From Prunus persica (Eukaryota > Streptophyta > Magnoliopsida > Rosales > Rosaceae), in NCBI RefSeq assembly GCF_000346465.2, contig NC_034010.1, positions 26,498,643 to 26,562,642 of the forward strand: DNA of 64,000 nucleotides. The letters are read 5' to 3'. Under the pieces are notes generated by a model. That model was not told the origin of the DNA and made no database searches. It was given only the letters and a program-made list of their open reading frames with translations. Below are positions 11,719-23,236 of this stretch, in pieces (within the stretch, counting starts at the first letter, position 1; every line of letters begins with the position of its first letter). Both the position numbers and the translations under genes were made by a program.

Positions 11719-12070
11719 TGCTCTGTATTATAGTAATTAATTGAAAATTATGCAATATTCTTTCTACATTGGCTAAGTTAAGAATAAATGTTCTTAATCA
11801 ATTAAGTTTTCTATGAAATGACACACAAAAATAAAAAAATTTACAGACTTTTTTTTTTTAATGAGAATGTTTATAGAAATTTCTAAATTGGGAAATTGAG
11901 CATGTTCTTCTCAAAGGCAGAATAAGGAAAAACAAATATAGGTGTAGCCCCAAGAGACTTGTCAATCATAAAATATGCTAAGTTTTTTTTTTTTTGGGGT
12001 AAGAAAATATGCTAAGTTTATCCATTTTATTTGAAGCTGAATACGGCAAAGCTACACCTTATCTCGTTAA

Positions 12071-12356
12071 TCTATATATATAAAGCAAAAGGCAAAGAAT
12101 GGTGAAACATTCAAAATACCAGAAAATACTCTTGGTTAATGCAAACATTAAGAATTAAATTTATTAATTAAATGAGAATAATATAGTAAATTCACAATTT
12201 TTCATATTAAAAAAATTAAAATTAAAAGAAAATTCAGATAATGGATCCTATTTTTATGGAACACAACTATCTATTATCTTTTTTAATTCTAAAATAAATT
12301 TAAATTTTTTTAAAAAAAGCCTCTCGCAGGCGCAGAAGCGCGTACAAAAAAGCTAG
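12071..12356 (+). mobile_element. Non-autonomous Helitron-like element
   Basis: The element starts with TCTATATATATAAAGC and ends with CTAG. Eleven bases before the CTAG is the palindrome GCGCAGAAGCGC (12330-12341), as expected for the Helitron 3' hairpin. The flanks are A (12070) and T (12357), the usual A|T insertion site, with no target duplication. At 286 bp without an ORF it can only be mobilised by an autonomous Rep/Hel element elsewhere. Confidence 0.65.
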
Positions 12357-12580
12357 TCATAATTAATAACACTTATCATCAGCCAGGTGTAAAGTAAAAG
12401 TTAACTCGACTGTCTGGGGTCTGGGCCCCACTCCATTCCCCACCACTGTTCTGGAATTACTACACTCTCCCACCCAATTTCTCGTTCCCACAACCAATCA
12501 AACACCGGACAGGACAGGACAGACCGACGCATCCCCAAATCCTCCGCTTCCGGATTCCGATCCCGAACGAGCCGATCCCC

Positions 12581-15500
12581 ATGTCCAAACAGACCTATAG
12601 TGTGTGTTTCTGCTTCCGGCGACGGTTCAAGCTCGCCATATCGGAAGCACCACCGGATATCAAGGCCTTATTCGATCAGTACTCGGAGAATGGCGTCATG
12701 ACCGTCGATCACCTCCATAGGTTCTTGACCGAAGTCCAGAAAGAAGAGAAGGCCACCAAGGAGGAAGCTCAGGCTACCATTGACCATTGCCTCCGCGAGC
12801 TCAAGCACCTCAACATCTTCCACCGCAAGGTTCTCAATCTCGAAGCCTTCTTCAAGTACCTCTTCGGCGACCTCAACCCCCCTCTCTCGCCCTCCATTGG
12901 GGTACCTCTCCTTACATTTTCATCTTTCATTTTTTATCAAATTTTTTTGTTCTTGTTCTTGTTCTCAATTTAGTTCATTTTGTTTTGTTTTCGTTATGAA
13001 TTTTTAGTTTTAGTTTTTGTTTGTTTCATTTGTGATTAGGTTCATCATGATATGAGCGCGCCTCTGTCGCATTATTTCATATACACTGGGCACAATTCAT
13101 ATCTGACTGGAAACCAGCTGAGCAGTGACTGCAGTGATGTTCCTATCATACAAGCGCTTCATAGAGGAGTGAGGGTGATTGAGTTGGATATTTGGCCTAA
13201 TTCCACAAAGGATGATGTGGATGTACTTCATGGAGGGTATGTATGCTTATGAAATTTGCAATCTTTTGCTGTAATGTTGGTATCCATTTGGACAAATTTG
13301 TTAAAAATGGTAATGTAATAGTGCCTTGTATAGTATAGGTATGTTTTCTTGTTGGTACCAAATTGAGAAGAAACTGGGTTTGTTTTATTATAGGACATTG
13401 ACTGCACCAGTGCAACTTATCAAGTGTTTGAAGTCTATTAAGGAACATGCCTTTGTTGCATCTGAATACCCTGTTGTAATAACTTTAGAAGACCATCTTA
13501 CCCCTGATCTTCAAGCTAAAGTCGCTCAGGTGGGTATTTGTGATTTCCTTATTAGGATTTTAAGCTCTCATGTTCTGATATTTACTGTGTTGTCACCAAT
13601 TTTTAGTTGGTCACTCAAACATTTGGAGACACACTGTTTTCACCTGGCTCAGAGTGCCTGAAAGAATTTCCATCCCCAGAATCACTAAAGAAAAGGATTA
13701 TTATATCGACCAAACCACCTCAGGAATATCTCGAGGCAAAAGATGCTGTGAAAAGTGAAAATGATCCGAAGAGCGGAAAAACCCAAGTTGATGAGGAAGC
13801 TTGGGGTCAAGAAGTCCCGGATCTCAAAGGTGCAATTGTGGCAGATGACAAGGTGCGGTGATTTTTTGCGTAACTTGCTGCTTTGCTGATTCGGTGTGCC
13901 AATTTTTGTTTTTTGTTTTACTTCAGTTGTTTTTTTAGCAGGATGAATTGGATGAAAACGATAGCAACGGTGAGGAAGATAATGATAAGTCCCCACAACA
14001 TGTAGCACCCGAATATAAGCGTTTAATTGCCATTCATGCTGGGAAACCCAAAGGTGGATTGGTGGAGTGTCTCAAAGTAGATCCTGATAAAGTGCGGCGT
14101 CTTAGCTTAAGTGAGCAACAGCTTGAAAAGGCATCAGAAGTTTACGCAAAGGAAATTGTCAGGTATTTGATCCAAATCTTTTGTGAACTAGTAAAGGGAT
14201 CTCTTAAATTTCTTCCCATCTATGGCATGGCAATTACATACCACTATTTTTTACTACAATACAAATGTAGCACTAGGGTGAAAATTGTATCGTGTTATTT
14301 CAAGTATCATTAAGTACTAGTTAACCTTATCCCAACCTATTTACTTAAACCTTTAGATAAATTAGCACTAATTCAATTTGTTTAGTAATTGTGTGTAGAC
14401 AAACATAGCTGTGAACTAGAAACTGAAGACAGAATCCTCATCCCTAAAACAACCATCACTCAGACATCCCCAAAAAAAAAAGAAAATTCGCTTTGTCTGT
14501 ACTCTAGCTAAAGAAAGAAACAAAAACCTTTTGATAACACAAGCATTTATCCAATACTAGATCAAATTTCCATTCTGATGATTGGTTTCATATAGATTTA
14601 CCCAGAGGAATATTCTGAGGGTGTATCCAAAGGGCATACGCGTTGACTCATCAAACTACAACCCAATGATTGGGTGGTCTCATGGGGCCCAAATGGTTGC
14701 ATTTAATATGCAGGTAATGATTTTTTATTCATTTTAAAAGTCCAGTTTTCCATATTGGTAGTGCTTATTAATTTTCCATTCTGCTATATAATTAATATTG
14801 TTTTTTAATTCTCCTTTTGGAGTGAACTTGTGTCAATAACCGTCAATCAGGTGAAGTTCTGAGGAGTAGCGTTATGACTTTAAGAGTAACATGTGGCACT
14901 TAGGCTTATGCTATTTTGGTGTGTTTTGTTGGTCCTAGTGTTGGTTTTAGAATCAGTGCAAGATCACTCTGGTTTTGCAAGAATTTTTTTTTTCCCCAGA
15001 AGTTTACCTCTTGCAATTGCTTTGAATGGGTATCCCTGTGACAGGGATATGGAAGATCACTGTGGGTGATGCAAGGAATGTTTAGAGCCAATAGTGGGTG
15101 CGGCTATGTGAAAAAACCGGATTTTCTGTTGAAGACTGGTCCACATAATGAGGTCTTCGATCCTAAATATAAGTTACCAGTTAAAACAACTTTGAAGGTG
15201 AGTGCTTTATTGCTAGGTTTCAGACTTTTGTCAGTAATTCTTAAGCTTCTTGTCGCTATAATGTTCATTTCTTCATTTTGTTCTATCTCATAGCTAATGG
15301 TTATTCTTTCATTTTCCCTTGAAAAGGTAAAAGTATATATGGGAGAAGGATGGTATTACGATTTCAAGCACACACACTTTGATGCATATTCGCCCCCTGA
15401 TTTTTATGCAAGGGTAAGTTGAAGACTACAACATCATTTTAATTCATGTGGCTACCTGTTCTCTGATATGACTTTTGATATGAATGCCCTTGTTTATGTT

Positions 15501-16166
15501 TTTTCTTTTGGGGTAAATTCGAATTATTAAAGAAAAAAAAAAAGGAAGAACCCTGAGAAAAAGGAAAATATGGCAGAATCAGCCAAAAGAAGATGCCTTA
15601 AACCACAGAAAACACACTACCCAGCAACAGCACCAGGCCAATACAAACTAACCCACTGATGCCTTCATTTCTGTTGTCATACTTGGGAACTTGATCGTTT
15701 GTGCACTTTGTTGTTGTCTCGTGGGTTTGTTCACCCACATCTTTGACCACTCCCCATTCCCAGTCTTTTGGCTTTTGTCTGGATGCTTCACAGTTATACT
15801 AGTGTTTTTGAAAATTTCTGAATCATGTATACCAAGGAATTGACAATGTGATGATTTTATTTATACATTCAGGTAGGGATTGCTGGAGTTGCTGCTGATA
15901 GTGTGATGAAGAAGACAAAGACCCTAGAGGACGACTGGATTCCAGCTTGGGATGAGGAATTTGAATTCCCATTAACTGTTCCAGAACTCGCCGTGCTTCG
16001 TATTGAAGTTCACGAGTATGACATGTCAGAAAAGGATGACTTTGGAGGTCAAACGTGCCTACCGGTGTCAGAGCTAAGAAAAGGGATTCGAGCGGTCCCC
16101 TTACATAGCCGTAAGGGAGAAAAGTACAAATCCGTAAAGCTTCTAATGCACTTCGAATTTGTGTGA
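12581..16166 (+). CDS. PLC2: Phosphoinositide-specific phospholipase C 2 (PLC2-like)
   Basis: Plasma-membrane phosphoinositide phospholipase C. Exons: 12581-12901, 13040-13236, 13394-13529, 13607-13852, 13942-14162 (13939 is an alternative start), 14596-14713, 15045-15197, 15327-15413 and 15873-16166; 590 residues. The N-terminus [16 protein letters not shown] closely matches Arabidopsis PLC2 as I recall it. Domains are an EF-hand-like lobe, an X domain ([26 protein letters not shown] with catalytic His and acidic residues), a long acidic X-Y linker (about 285-360), a Y domain ([29 protein letters not shown]) and a C2 domain ending LLMHFEFV. Exons 2, 3, 6, 7, 8 and 9 equal the upstream PLC gene in length (197, 136, 118, 153, 87, 294 nt); divergence is concentrated in exons 1, 4 and 5. 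The last codons are repeated twice more in the 3' UTR. Confidence 0.95.
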
Positions 16167-16312
16167 AACCCTTACATAGCCTTAAGGGAGACAAGTACAA
16201 ATCCATAAAGCTTCTAATGCACTTCGAATTTGTGTGAAACCCTTACATAGCCCTAAGGGAGATAAGTACAAATCCATAAAGCTTCTAATGCACTTCGAAT
16301 TTGTTTGAAACC
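16099..16312 (+). repeat. 3 x 71-bp tandem repeat across the PLC2 stop codon and 3' UTR
   Basis: TTACATAGCC occurs at 16101, 16172 and 16243, a 71-bp period. Unit 1 contains the last 21 or so codons and the TGA of PLC2. Units 2 and 3 lie in the 3' UTR and differ from unit 1 by a handful of substitutions. The period is not a multiple of three. Confidence 0.95.
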
Positions 16313-16559
16313 AGTTTCGTGGAGTAATGGCAGAGAACAGAGAAGAAAACGCTACGATAATGTAAAGCCTTTTGCTGTGTTACATTGTGTGTAAATTTTG
16401 TTCGTGAGCTTGTATGTATATGGTTATACATTTAGTTCTCTCTGTGATTTATATATACGTCGTGTATCTGGCAGTGTATAAATTTGTAAGATTGAAGTAA
16501 TTGAGAAGAGAACAGTTTGTACTTCACAATCAAATTTGAAATATTTTGCATTATTTGAT

Positions 16560-16789
16560 AATTTATTAGTTATTCTAGGTAAATGGGCTAGTTGGACTTC
16601 ATGGGCCCGCCCAAATGTTGAAGGGCTTCATTATTTTGAGGCTCACTGGCCCATAAACGGTTGCACCAAATTCCGAATCCGAATAATAGAGACTCCCAAC
16701 TACGTGGCGCTCAAATTCTTAACAGACTCTGAATCTGCCGCGCTCTGCAAAACCGGAGCAGATCACTGCTTCATACCGAAATTCCCAAA
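16560..16789 (+). promoter_or_regulatory. NFXL2 promoter with three site II (TGGGCY) motifs
   Basis: TGGGCT at 16584, TGGGCC at 16602 and GGCCCA (minus orientation) at 16648 lie within 210 bp of the NFXL2 ATG. Site II motifs bind TCP factors and are typical of plant housekeeping promoters lacking a strong TATA box. The role here is inferred. Confidence 0.45.
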
Positions 16790-19700
16790 ATGTCCTCACC
16801 CCACTCGGACTCCGACACCGACTCCGACCAGAGCCAATCCGGATCCGAACCCGTCCGCCACTCGGACCTCTCGGACTCCATTTTCCGATCATACTTGGAA
16901 TTCACCGGCCGATCATCAGCCACAAACACCGACCTTTCCAAGATCCAATCTTTCCTGACCTCATCGTCCTCCGGCGCTCTTTCATGCCTCATATGCCTGG
17001 AGCGGATCCGACCCTCCCACCCGACCTGGTCTTGCACCTCCGTCTGTTTCTCCGTCTTCCACCTCATTTGCATCCAGAGTTGGGCGCGCCAGGCCTCCGA
17101 TTTGTCCGCCTTACGGGCTTCCACGCGCCTTCCCATTTCTGCTCAGAAAGCGGCCGAGGTATCCCTCTGGAACTGCCCCAAATGTAGGGTAGAGTACCCC
17201 CAATCCCAAATTCCCAAGACTTATTTCTGTTTCTGTGGAAAACTCGAGAACCCACCTAGCGACGACCCGTGGATTTTGCCCCACTCGTGCGGTGAGGTCT
17301 GCAATAGGCCTCTGAATCACAGCTGCGGCCACCATTGCTTGCTTCTGTGCCACCCGGGTCCCTGCCCGTCCTGTCCAAAGCTCGTAAAAGCTCGATGCTT
17401 TTGTGGGTCTGTGCAGGACGTTCGGCGATGTGGGTTTAAGAATTTCTCATGTAACAATGTTTGTAAGAAGTTGTTGGCTTGTAGGATCCACTGCTGCTCG
17501 GAGATTTGCCATCAGGGGCCCTGCCCTCCATGCCCGGTTCGGGCAGTGTACCGGTGCCAATGTGGGAAGAGAGAGGAGGAGAGGGAGTGTTGTGAAAGGC
17601 TTGATTTTAGGTGTGAGGAGCCATGTGAGAAGGTTCTTGGGTGTGGGCAACATAAGTGTAGTAAAGGCTGTCATTCGGAGGATTGTGGACCATGCCCATT
17701 TCAGGGGATGAGGACATGCCCCTGTGGGAAGACAGTACATGAAGGATTGTCTTGCAAAGAGTCTGTGCCTTTGTGTGGTGCAACTTGTAGTAAGATGCTT
17801 AGTTGTGGCTACCATAGGTGCCCGGAGAGGTGTCATCGTGGACAGTGCATTGTGACTTGCAGAACAGTTGTCATCAAGTCATGCCGGTGCGGGAGCTTGA
17901 AGAAGGAGGTATGATGTCTGCTATTTTGCTCAAATTTAGATGTCTTTGGATTATAGAGGGATTATTTGAGTTCTTTTTTATTTATTTATAAAATCACTAA
18001 AAGATAGTGCAATTGGATCTAGAATAGGTTCCTTGCCATCAAGATTTGACATGCGAAAGGAAGTGCCAGAGACAAAGGGATTGTGGGCGCCATGCTTGCA
18101 AGCGTCGCTGCTGTGATGGGGACTGCCCGCCGTGCTCAGAGGTTTCTCTCTCTCTCTCCCTTTCTGCTTTCTTATTTTAGGTCTACAAATAATTTGTATT
18201 GTATTGATTTTTGAACTATTAGGTTTGTGGCAGAAAGCTTCGATGTAAGAACCACAAGTGCCCATCTCCATGCCATAGGTATGTTACCCTATCACATGGC
18301 TGTGCAAGATTATGGCCTGTAGTGCATTAGTTGAAAGGACAAAATTCAAGGGAAAAGTGCTGGTACATTCTGTTCATTATTATAGGAACCCTGTTTTTTC
18401 AGCTCATGAACTTCTCTTGGCTTTAAAACTGGTGTGTCATTTCTTGCTTTTAGTCTCAATCAGTAATGTATTTTAATCAGCTTATCATAGTAGTACACCT
18501 CCATTTAGAGCAAAATAACGCACACAACTAAAGTGTTTCTTAAACTTATGAGAAATTGAAATCAATATGACAAGTCCGGCATTGCATTCTTAAACTTACC
18601 TGTTTCTATGAAAAGTCTACTTGTATTAGAGGAAAAATAAGTGAATAGTTTGAAGCCCTAGCTAAAAAAGAAAAGCTTTTAGTTTGTGAACTTCTGAAGT
18701 AGAGTTTTGTTCCTGCAGAGGTGCTTGCGCTCCTTGCCCAGTGATGGTGACGATTGCATGTTTATGTGGCGAGACACACTTTGAGGTGCGAGTTTTCTCA
18801 TTGCGGATTCTTTAGTTCATCTTTGTACTTAGATGGTAATTCTGAATATTTCATCAGGATATATAACATATGTACTAATGGTGGCCTTGCTTGTGACTGC
18901 TGCAAAAGCATTCGTACGTTTTGTTCTTTTCTCATTTCTTTTACGTAGTTTGTCTTGGTTTCTATGATTTAGAAAAACAGACCCGGTTGGTAGCATGTTG
19001 CATAATGAAATTTAGTACATCTAAGTAGCTTTGCCAAATTGATCGGAAGATGTATTTGTCACTTGCTTAATGGATTTTGATTCAGGTTCCTTGTGGTATT
19101 GAGATGGATCAAAAGCCTCCCAGATGTCCTAAGCCATGTCCTATTACTCTTTTATGCAGGCATGGAAAAAATCGCAAGGTACTAGGGGTTACATTGGCTT
19201 AGTTTATCTCAAATATTGTTGTTATGATTTACTTAAGAGCTTTACAAGAGTGTCTTAGATTTATTTCAAAATATGCATCTAGGTGGTTGAAACTAATGGC
19301 GTGACCATTATCATGTCTGTACTTTCCTAACATTCAACTGTTATGAATGTTCAAGTGATAGATACCTTGGACTGTAGTTGGAGGGCTGGTTTTAGTTATA
19401 TTTACTTCTCCCAACATTTGTGTGTCTTTTCTTTTTGGTATTTCCATTTTTTTTTTTTTGGTTTTATTTATTAGAGACAAGAAAAATGTTAACCCATTTA
19501 ACAGTGTATCCCATGCTATGGTAATAACAATCATTTTTGTTCTTTCCCCAGCCACACAAATGCCATTATGGCGCTTGCCCCCCATGTAGAGTACTTTGTG
19601 AAGAAGAATACCCATGTGGTCACAAGTGCAAGCTAAGGTTTGCAGGATTTTTCAGTGCACTGTTGTTATTTTAAGCCATCCTCTGGTGTGTAGCTCCATT

Positions 19701-21642
19701 ATACTCTCCTCTGTACCACTATTTTTCCGTAATTCATTTTTTTAAAATTTTCAGGTGTCATGGTCCTAGACCTCCTCCGAATCCAGAATTTACATTGAAA
19801 CCAAAGAAGAAGAAGTCCCTTCATCAGAGTGAATGTACTCCTGGTTCTCCATGCCCTCCTTGCCCAGAACATGTTTGGAGGTCATGTGTTGGCCAGCACA
19901 TTGGGGTGGAGAGAATGGTTTGTGTTTGCTAGCAGAACATTTCAAATCAAATAAACTTGACTTTGTTATATCATCATGTCCTCATCCACTATCATTTGTT
20001 TGTTCCTCGTATCAGATGGTCTGCTCAGATAAAACACTATTTTCCTGTGAAAACTTGTGTGGAAATCCTCTACCTTGTGGTAATCACTTTTGCACAAAAA
20101 CTTGTCACCCGCTCAAGAATCAGTCTTTGCCATCAGTCCAGCAAGCAAGAAGTGAGCCTTGTGAGAAGTGTCATCTTCCTTGCGGGAAGGTGTTATTTAT
20201 TCCTTATATTAGACTGCTCTGCTGATTTTCTTTAGGGTTGTTTTCCTAGAATATTATCTTCAGTTTTGTTAGATACTTTTGAAACTAATGGGTTACATGA
20301 TTGCTGTAAATGTCTTGATTCAGGAGAGGGAGCCTGCATGTTCTCATCCTTGTCCCTTGTCATGCCACCCTGGAGACTGCCCCCCTTGCAAGGTGCTTGT
20401 AAAGCGATCATGTCACTGTGGTTCCATGGTCCATGTTTTTGAGTGCATATATTATAACAGCTTGTCTGAAAAGGAGCAAATGGCAGCTCGTTCATGTGGA
20501 GGGCCCTGTCATAGGTAATAGTTAAGGTTTTCTTTCTCTTGTTCTGCTGTATTGCATGCTTGTTTATTGGCAATTTAACTCAATTGTACTAAACAAATCT
20601 TGGTTTCTGCTTATTATTTACTTTTTAGTATTATTCAAGTTCTTGCTTCTTCTTTTAAATTTTAAAATTTTAAATTTTGAATTAAGAGAGGAGCTGAGAG
20701 TTGATGTTCATTGTGCAGAAAGTTGCCTTATTGTAATCATCTGTGCCCAGAGCTTTGTCATCCTGGTCAATGCTCATTCCCTGAGAAGTGCTCTAAAAAG
20801 GTACAAATACTTCTTACTTTGTATCAATAGAGTAGGAAAGAAGGATTTTAAATGAATTTTTTCATGTTGTTTATAGGGAGAAGAATGTGAATATTATTAG
20901 CACAAATTACTAGTTCATGTACTATTTAGCTTTCTCACCTTATTTCTAACTCTATATGCAAGGTTACTGTCCGTTGTGCATGCCAGAGCTTGAAAAAGGA
21001 GTGGTTATGTCACGATGTTCAGGCAGCCTATCGGAATGCTGGTTCTGATCCCAAAGATATATCTAAGAATCAATTTGGACATGCACTTATTCCTTGCAAT
21101 TCTAATTGCAAAAGCAAACTAAAGGTTATTGATTCAGAACTACAGTTGCGTAGGCCTAAAACTGTGGAGGTAATATATTCAAATTCAAACAGAAGAGTTT
21201 CTTTTGCTGGTCCCCATGTATGCGGGTATTATGACTGGCAATTTTAGATTTGCTGCTGTCATCCTAATGCCAATTTTTATTATTATTTTTTTTTGGTCTT
21301 GAAGGTGAAGGAACCAGATACTGATAAGCATGGACCAAAGCGAAAGAAAAGGCGTGAACGGGTGCAAGAAGTGACGCAAATCTCGACACTGCAAGTACGT
21401 ATCTCCGTGAAAGTAAAAGTGAGCACTTTGAAGTTGAACTGCCTCTATATTCACTTGCTAACTGTGACCACTGTTTGTTTCGACAGAAAATTGTTTCCAA
21501 CGTGAAGCGGTTTCTTCTACTTGTTACACTTCTGTTGGTTTTAGTTGCAGTATCATACTATGGCTACAAGGGTCTCATCTGGCTCAATGATTGGATGAAT
21601 GAAGTTGAAGAGAAAAGACAAGGAAGATACCCCAGAATCTAA
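16790..21642 (+). CDS. NFXL2: NF-X1-type zinc finger protein NFXL2
   Basis: Thirteen exons: 16790-17908, 18028-18141, 18223-18278, 18719-18785, 19086-19178, 19552-19637, 19755-19917, 20016-20189, 20324-20514, 20719-20800, 20963-21169, 21305-21394 and 21487-21642; all GT-AG, 865 residues. The N-terminus is Ser/Asp-rich. An atypical RING/PHD-like finger starts at Cys66 ([10 protein letters not shown]) and ends WNCPKCR near residue 130. A long array of NF-X1 Cys/His fingers ([37 protein letters not shown] and others) fills the rest. A basic stretch (KRKKRRER) precedes one C-terminal transmembrane segment ([19 protein letters not shown]). In Arabidopsis NFXL2 affects stress responses and clock gene expression; this role is transferred by homology. 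The C-terminal membrane anchor matches the NFXL2 clade rather than NFXL1. Confidence 0.93.
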
Positions 21643-22221
21643 GCCATTGTAAACCCGCATGAGAGTAATACATTACACACCAACACAGATTTGAGTACTC
21701 ACCCTACATTATTTTTCCTCAAAGCTAAGAAAATGGTCACTCCAAGGCAGGCCAAATCCTTTCTCCCGATAGTACCCGAAATTTTGGTCTTTTTTACCCC
21801 TTATTACCTCATATATTTCATATATACTTGTGCAACAATTACCAAAGTATCGGCATTGTTTGTAGCCAACTTGTTTGTATAACTCATAAACTTTAGTTAA
21901 GATGCCAAGTCAAACACCACTTAATCCTCCTCCTTTGTTATGCTATTGTGTCCATGACTTGTTCTTCAACCCAGGAAGTTTCTGAATTCACGTGACGTCT
22001 GGTTTTAGAGAGGACTGGAGTTTTCCCATTTCTAGTAGATTCGATTGATTTGGTTGGTAAAGCAGTTTGAATTGCTTAAATTCGACGGCGCAGACAGTGT
22101 CAAACAAAACTCGTAATGTTGCCTCATTGGGAACGACACCTGTATATTGCCAACGACACGAGCCTCACTTGGTCCTCTGCATCTTTCTGAAACAAAAACA
22201 AAGATTTTTCTACAATAAAAT

Positions 22222-22357
22222 CTCGTACTCATTAGGAACATATGAAAATGCTATACTCGGGTTATTATGATTTATTGAGTGATCATGTTAATCCAACTAA
22301 CGAATGAATCATGATGATCCGAGTATAACGTTTTCATGTATTCGTAATGACTACGAG
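22222..22357 (+). repeat. Long hairpin / foldback repeat (51-nt arms, 34-nt loop)
   Basis: The left arm 22222-22272 begins CTCGTACTCATTAGGAACAT. The right arm 22307-22357 is its reverse complement at 42 of 51 positions. Five of the nine differences become G:U pairs in a plus-strand transcript, leaving four true mismatches. No terminal target duplication was seen. It may be a foldback MITE or a young small-RNA hairpin. Confidence 0.7.
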
Positions 22358-23037
22358 GTCCACTTCTTCGTACCTTGTTTTGCAGTGTGAAAGGTGTTTT
22401 CTATTTTTTTTTATTTTTTTTGTTCAATGGAGACTCAATAGAGAAAAAGAATTTACATCATGTGAATGGTTAATGACACCTGAATTGACGTCAACAACAA
22501 CGTTTATTTTGGGCCCTGAGATTCCAAACTTTAGTCTCAGCTAAGTCACATGATTTATTTATAAAATCCCTTTTTCCCTTAATTCTTTTTTACTTTTCGT
22601 ATGAAATAAATTAATACATGAATTTTGGAATTTGCCGTCCTCCCTCTTAGCTACACTCTACCCAATTCTCTTGTTGAAACGAATGTCCCCATCAAAACAA
22701 AGACTTCTCAAGGCACCAGCAGTCCATTTGGTCTCTCGTAGGCCCCAGAGAGTTAGTAAATCTTGACCTTTTTTCCTTCAACTCCATATCATGTTGGCTA
22801 TTTGATTATTCCAACAGTTACCTAATCTTTCAAATTTGTGATACGACTGAGTTTGTGATCTTTAAAATTTCAAAGTTAGTCCTTACATTCTTCTCCTTTT
22901 AGGTTGTATAATTCAAAAGCTTCCTTCTCTTTTTTCCTCCACGATACATACATTGTTAAGAATTTACACCAATTTGTGATCTTGATAGTATAGAAGGAAT
23001 ACATAGGATTTTGTGATCTTCCTGTGACTATTAGTGA

Positions 23038-23236
23038 AATATGAATTTCAAAGTGATCTACGATCAAAAATCGCCCTACTAATAATAGCTCTAAACTACA
23101 TTCATTAAGGCACCATTAACAAAGATGTATCTGTTAATTAAATATGAGTTTCAAAGTTATTTACGATCAGAAATTGCGCTACTACTAATCGTAACTCTAA
23201 ACTACAATCATTAAGGCACCATTGACAAAGATATAC
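23038..23236. repeat. Imperfect tandem repeat, about 105-bp period
   Basis: ATGAATTTCAAAGTGATCTA (near 23040) recurs as ATGAGTTTCAAAGTTATTTA (near 23145). Further shared blocks are ACGATCA, CTCTAAACTACA, CATTAAGGCACCATT and ACAAAGAT. No coding potential is seen. Confidence 0.7.

Larger units (their letters stand above)
8705..12580. other. 3.9-kb spacer between tandem PLC genes, rich in mobile elements
   Basis: It begins with the PLC 3' UTR, then holds a Gypsy LTR remnant read on the minus strand (about 9450-10828), an AT-rich stretch with a MITE-like element (about 11305-11718) and a small Helitron-like element (12071-12356). The final 220 bp form the PLC2 promoter and leader, which is CT/CA-rich near 12420-12570. 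No coding gene is supported. Confidence 0.6.

Noticed and set aside
15515..15660. Poly-A followed by non-intronic-looking sequence in PLC2 intron 8, possibly a retroposon end
   Set aside because: No target duplication, ORF or recognisable family; an A-run alone is not enough.
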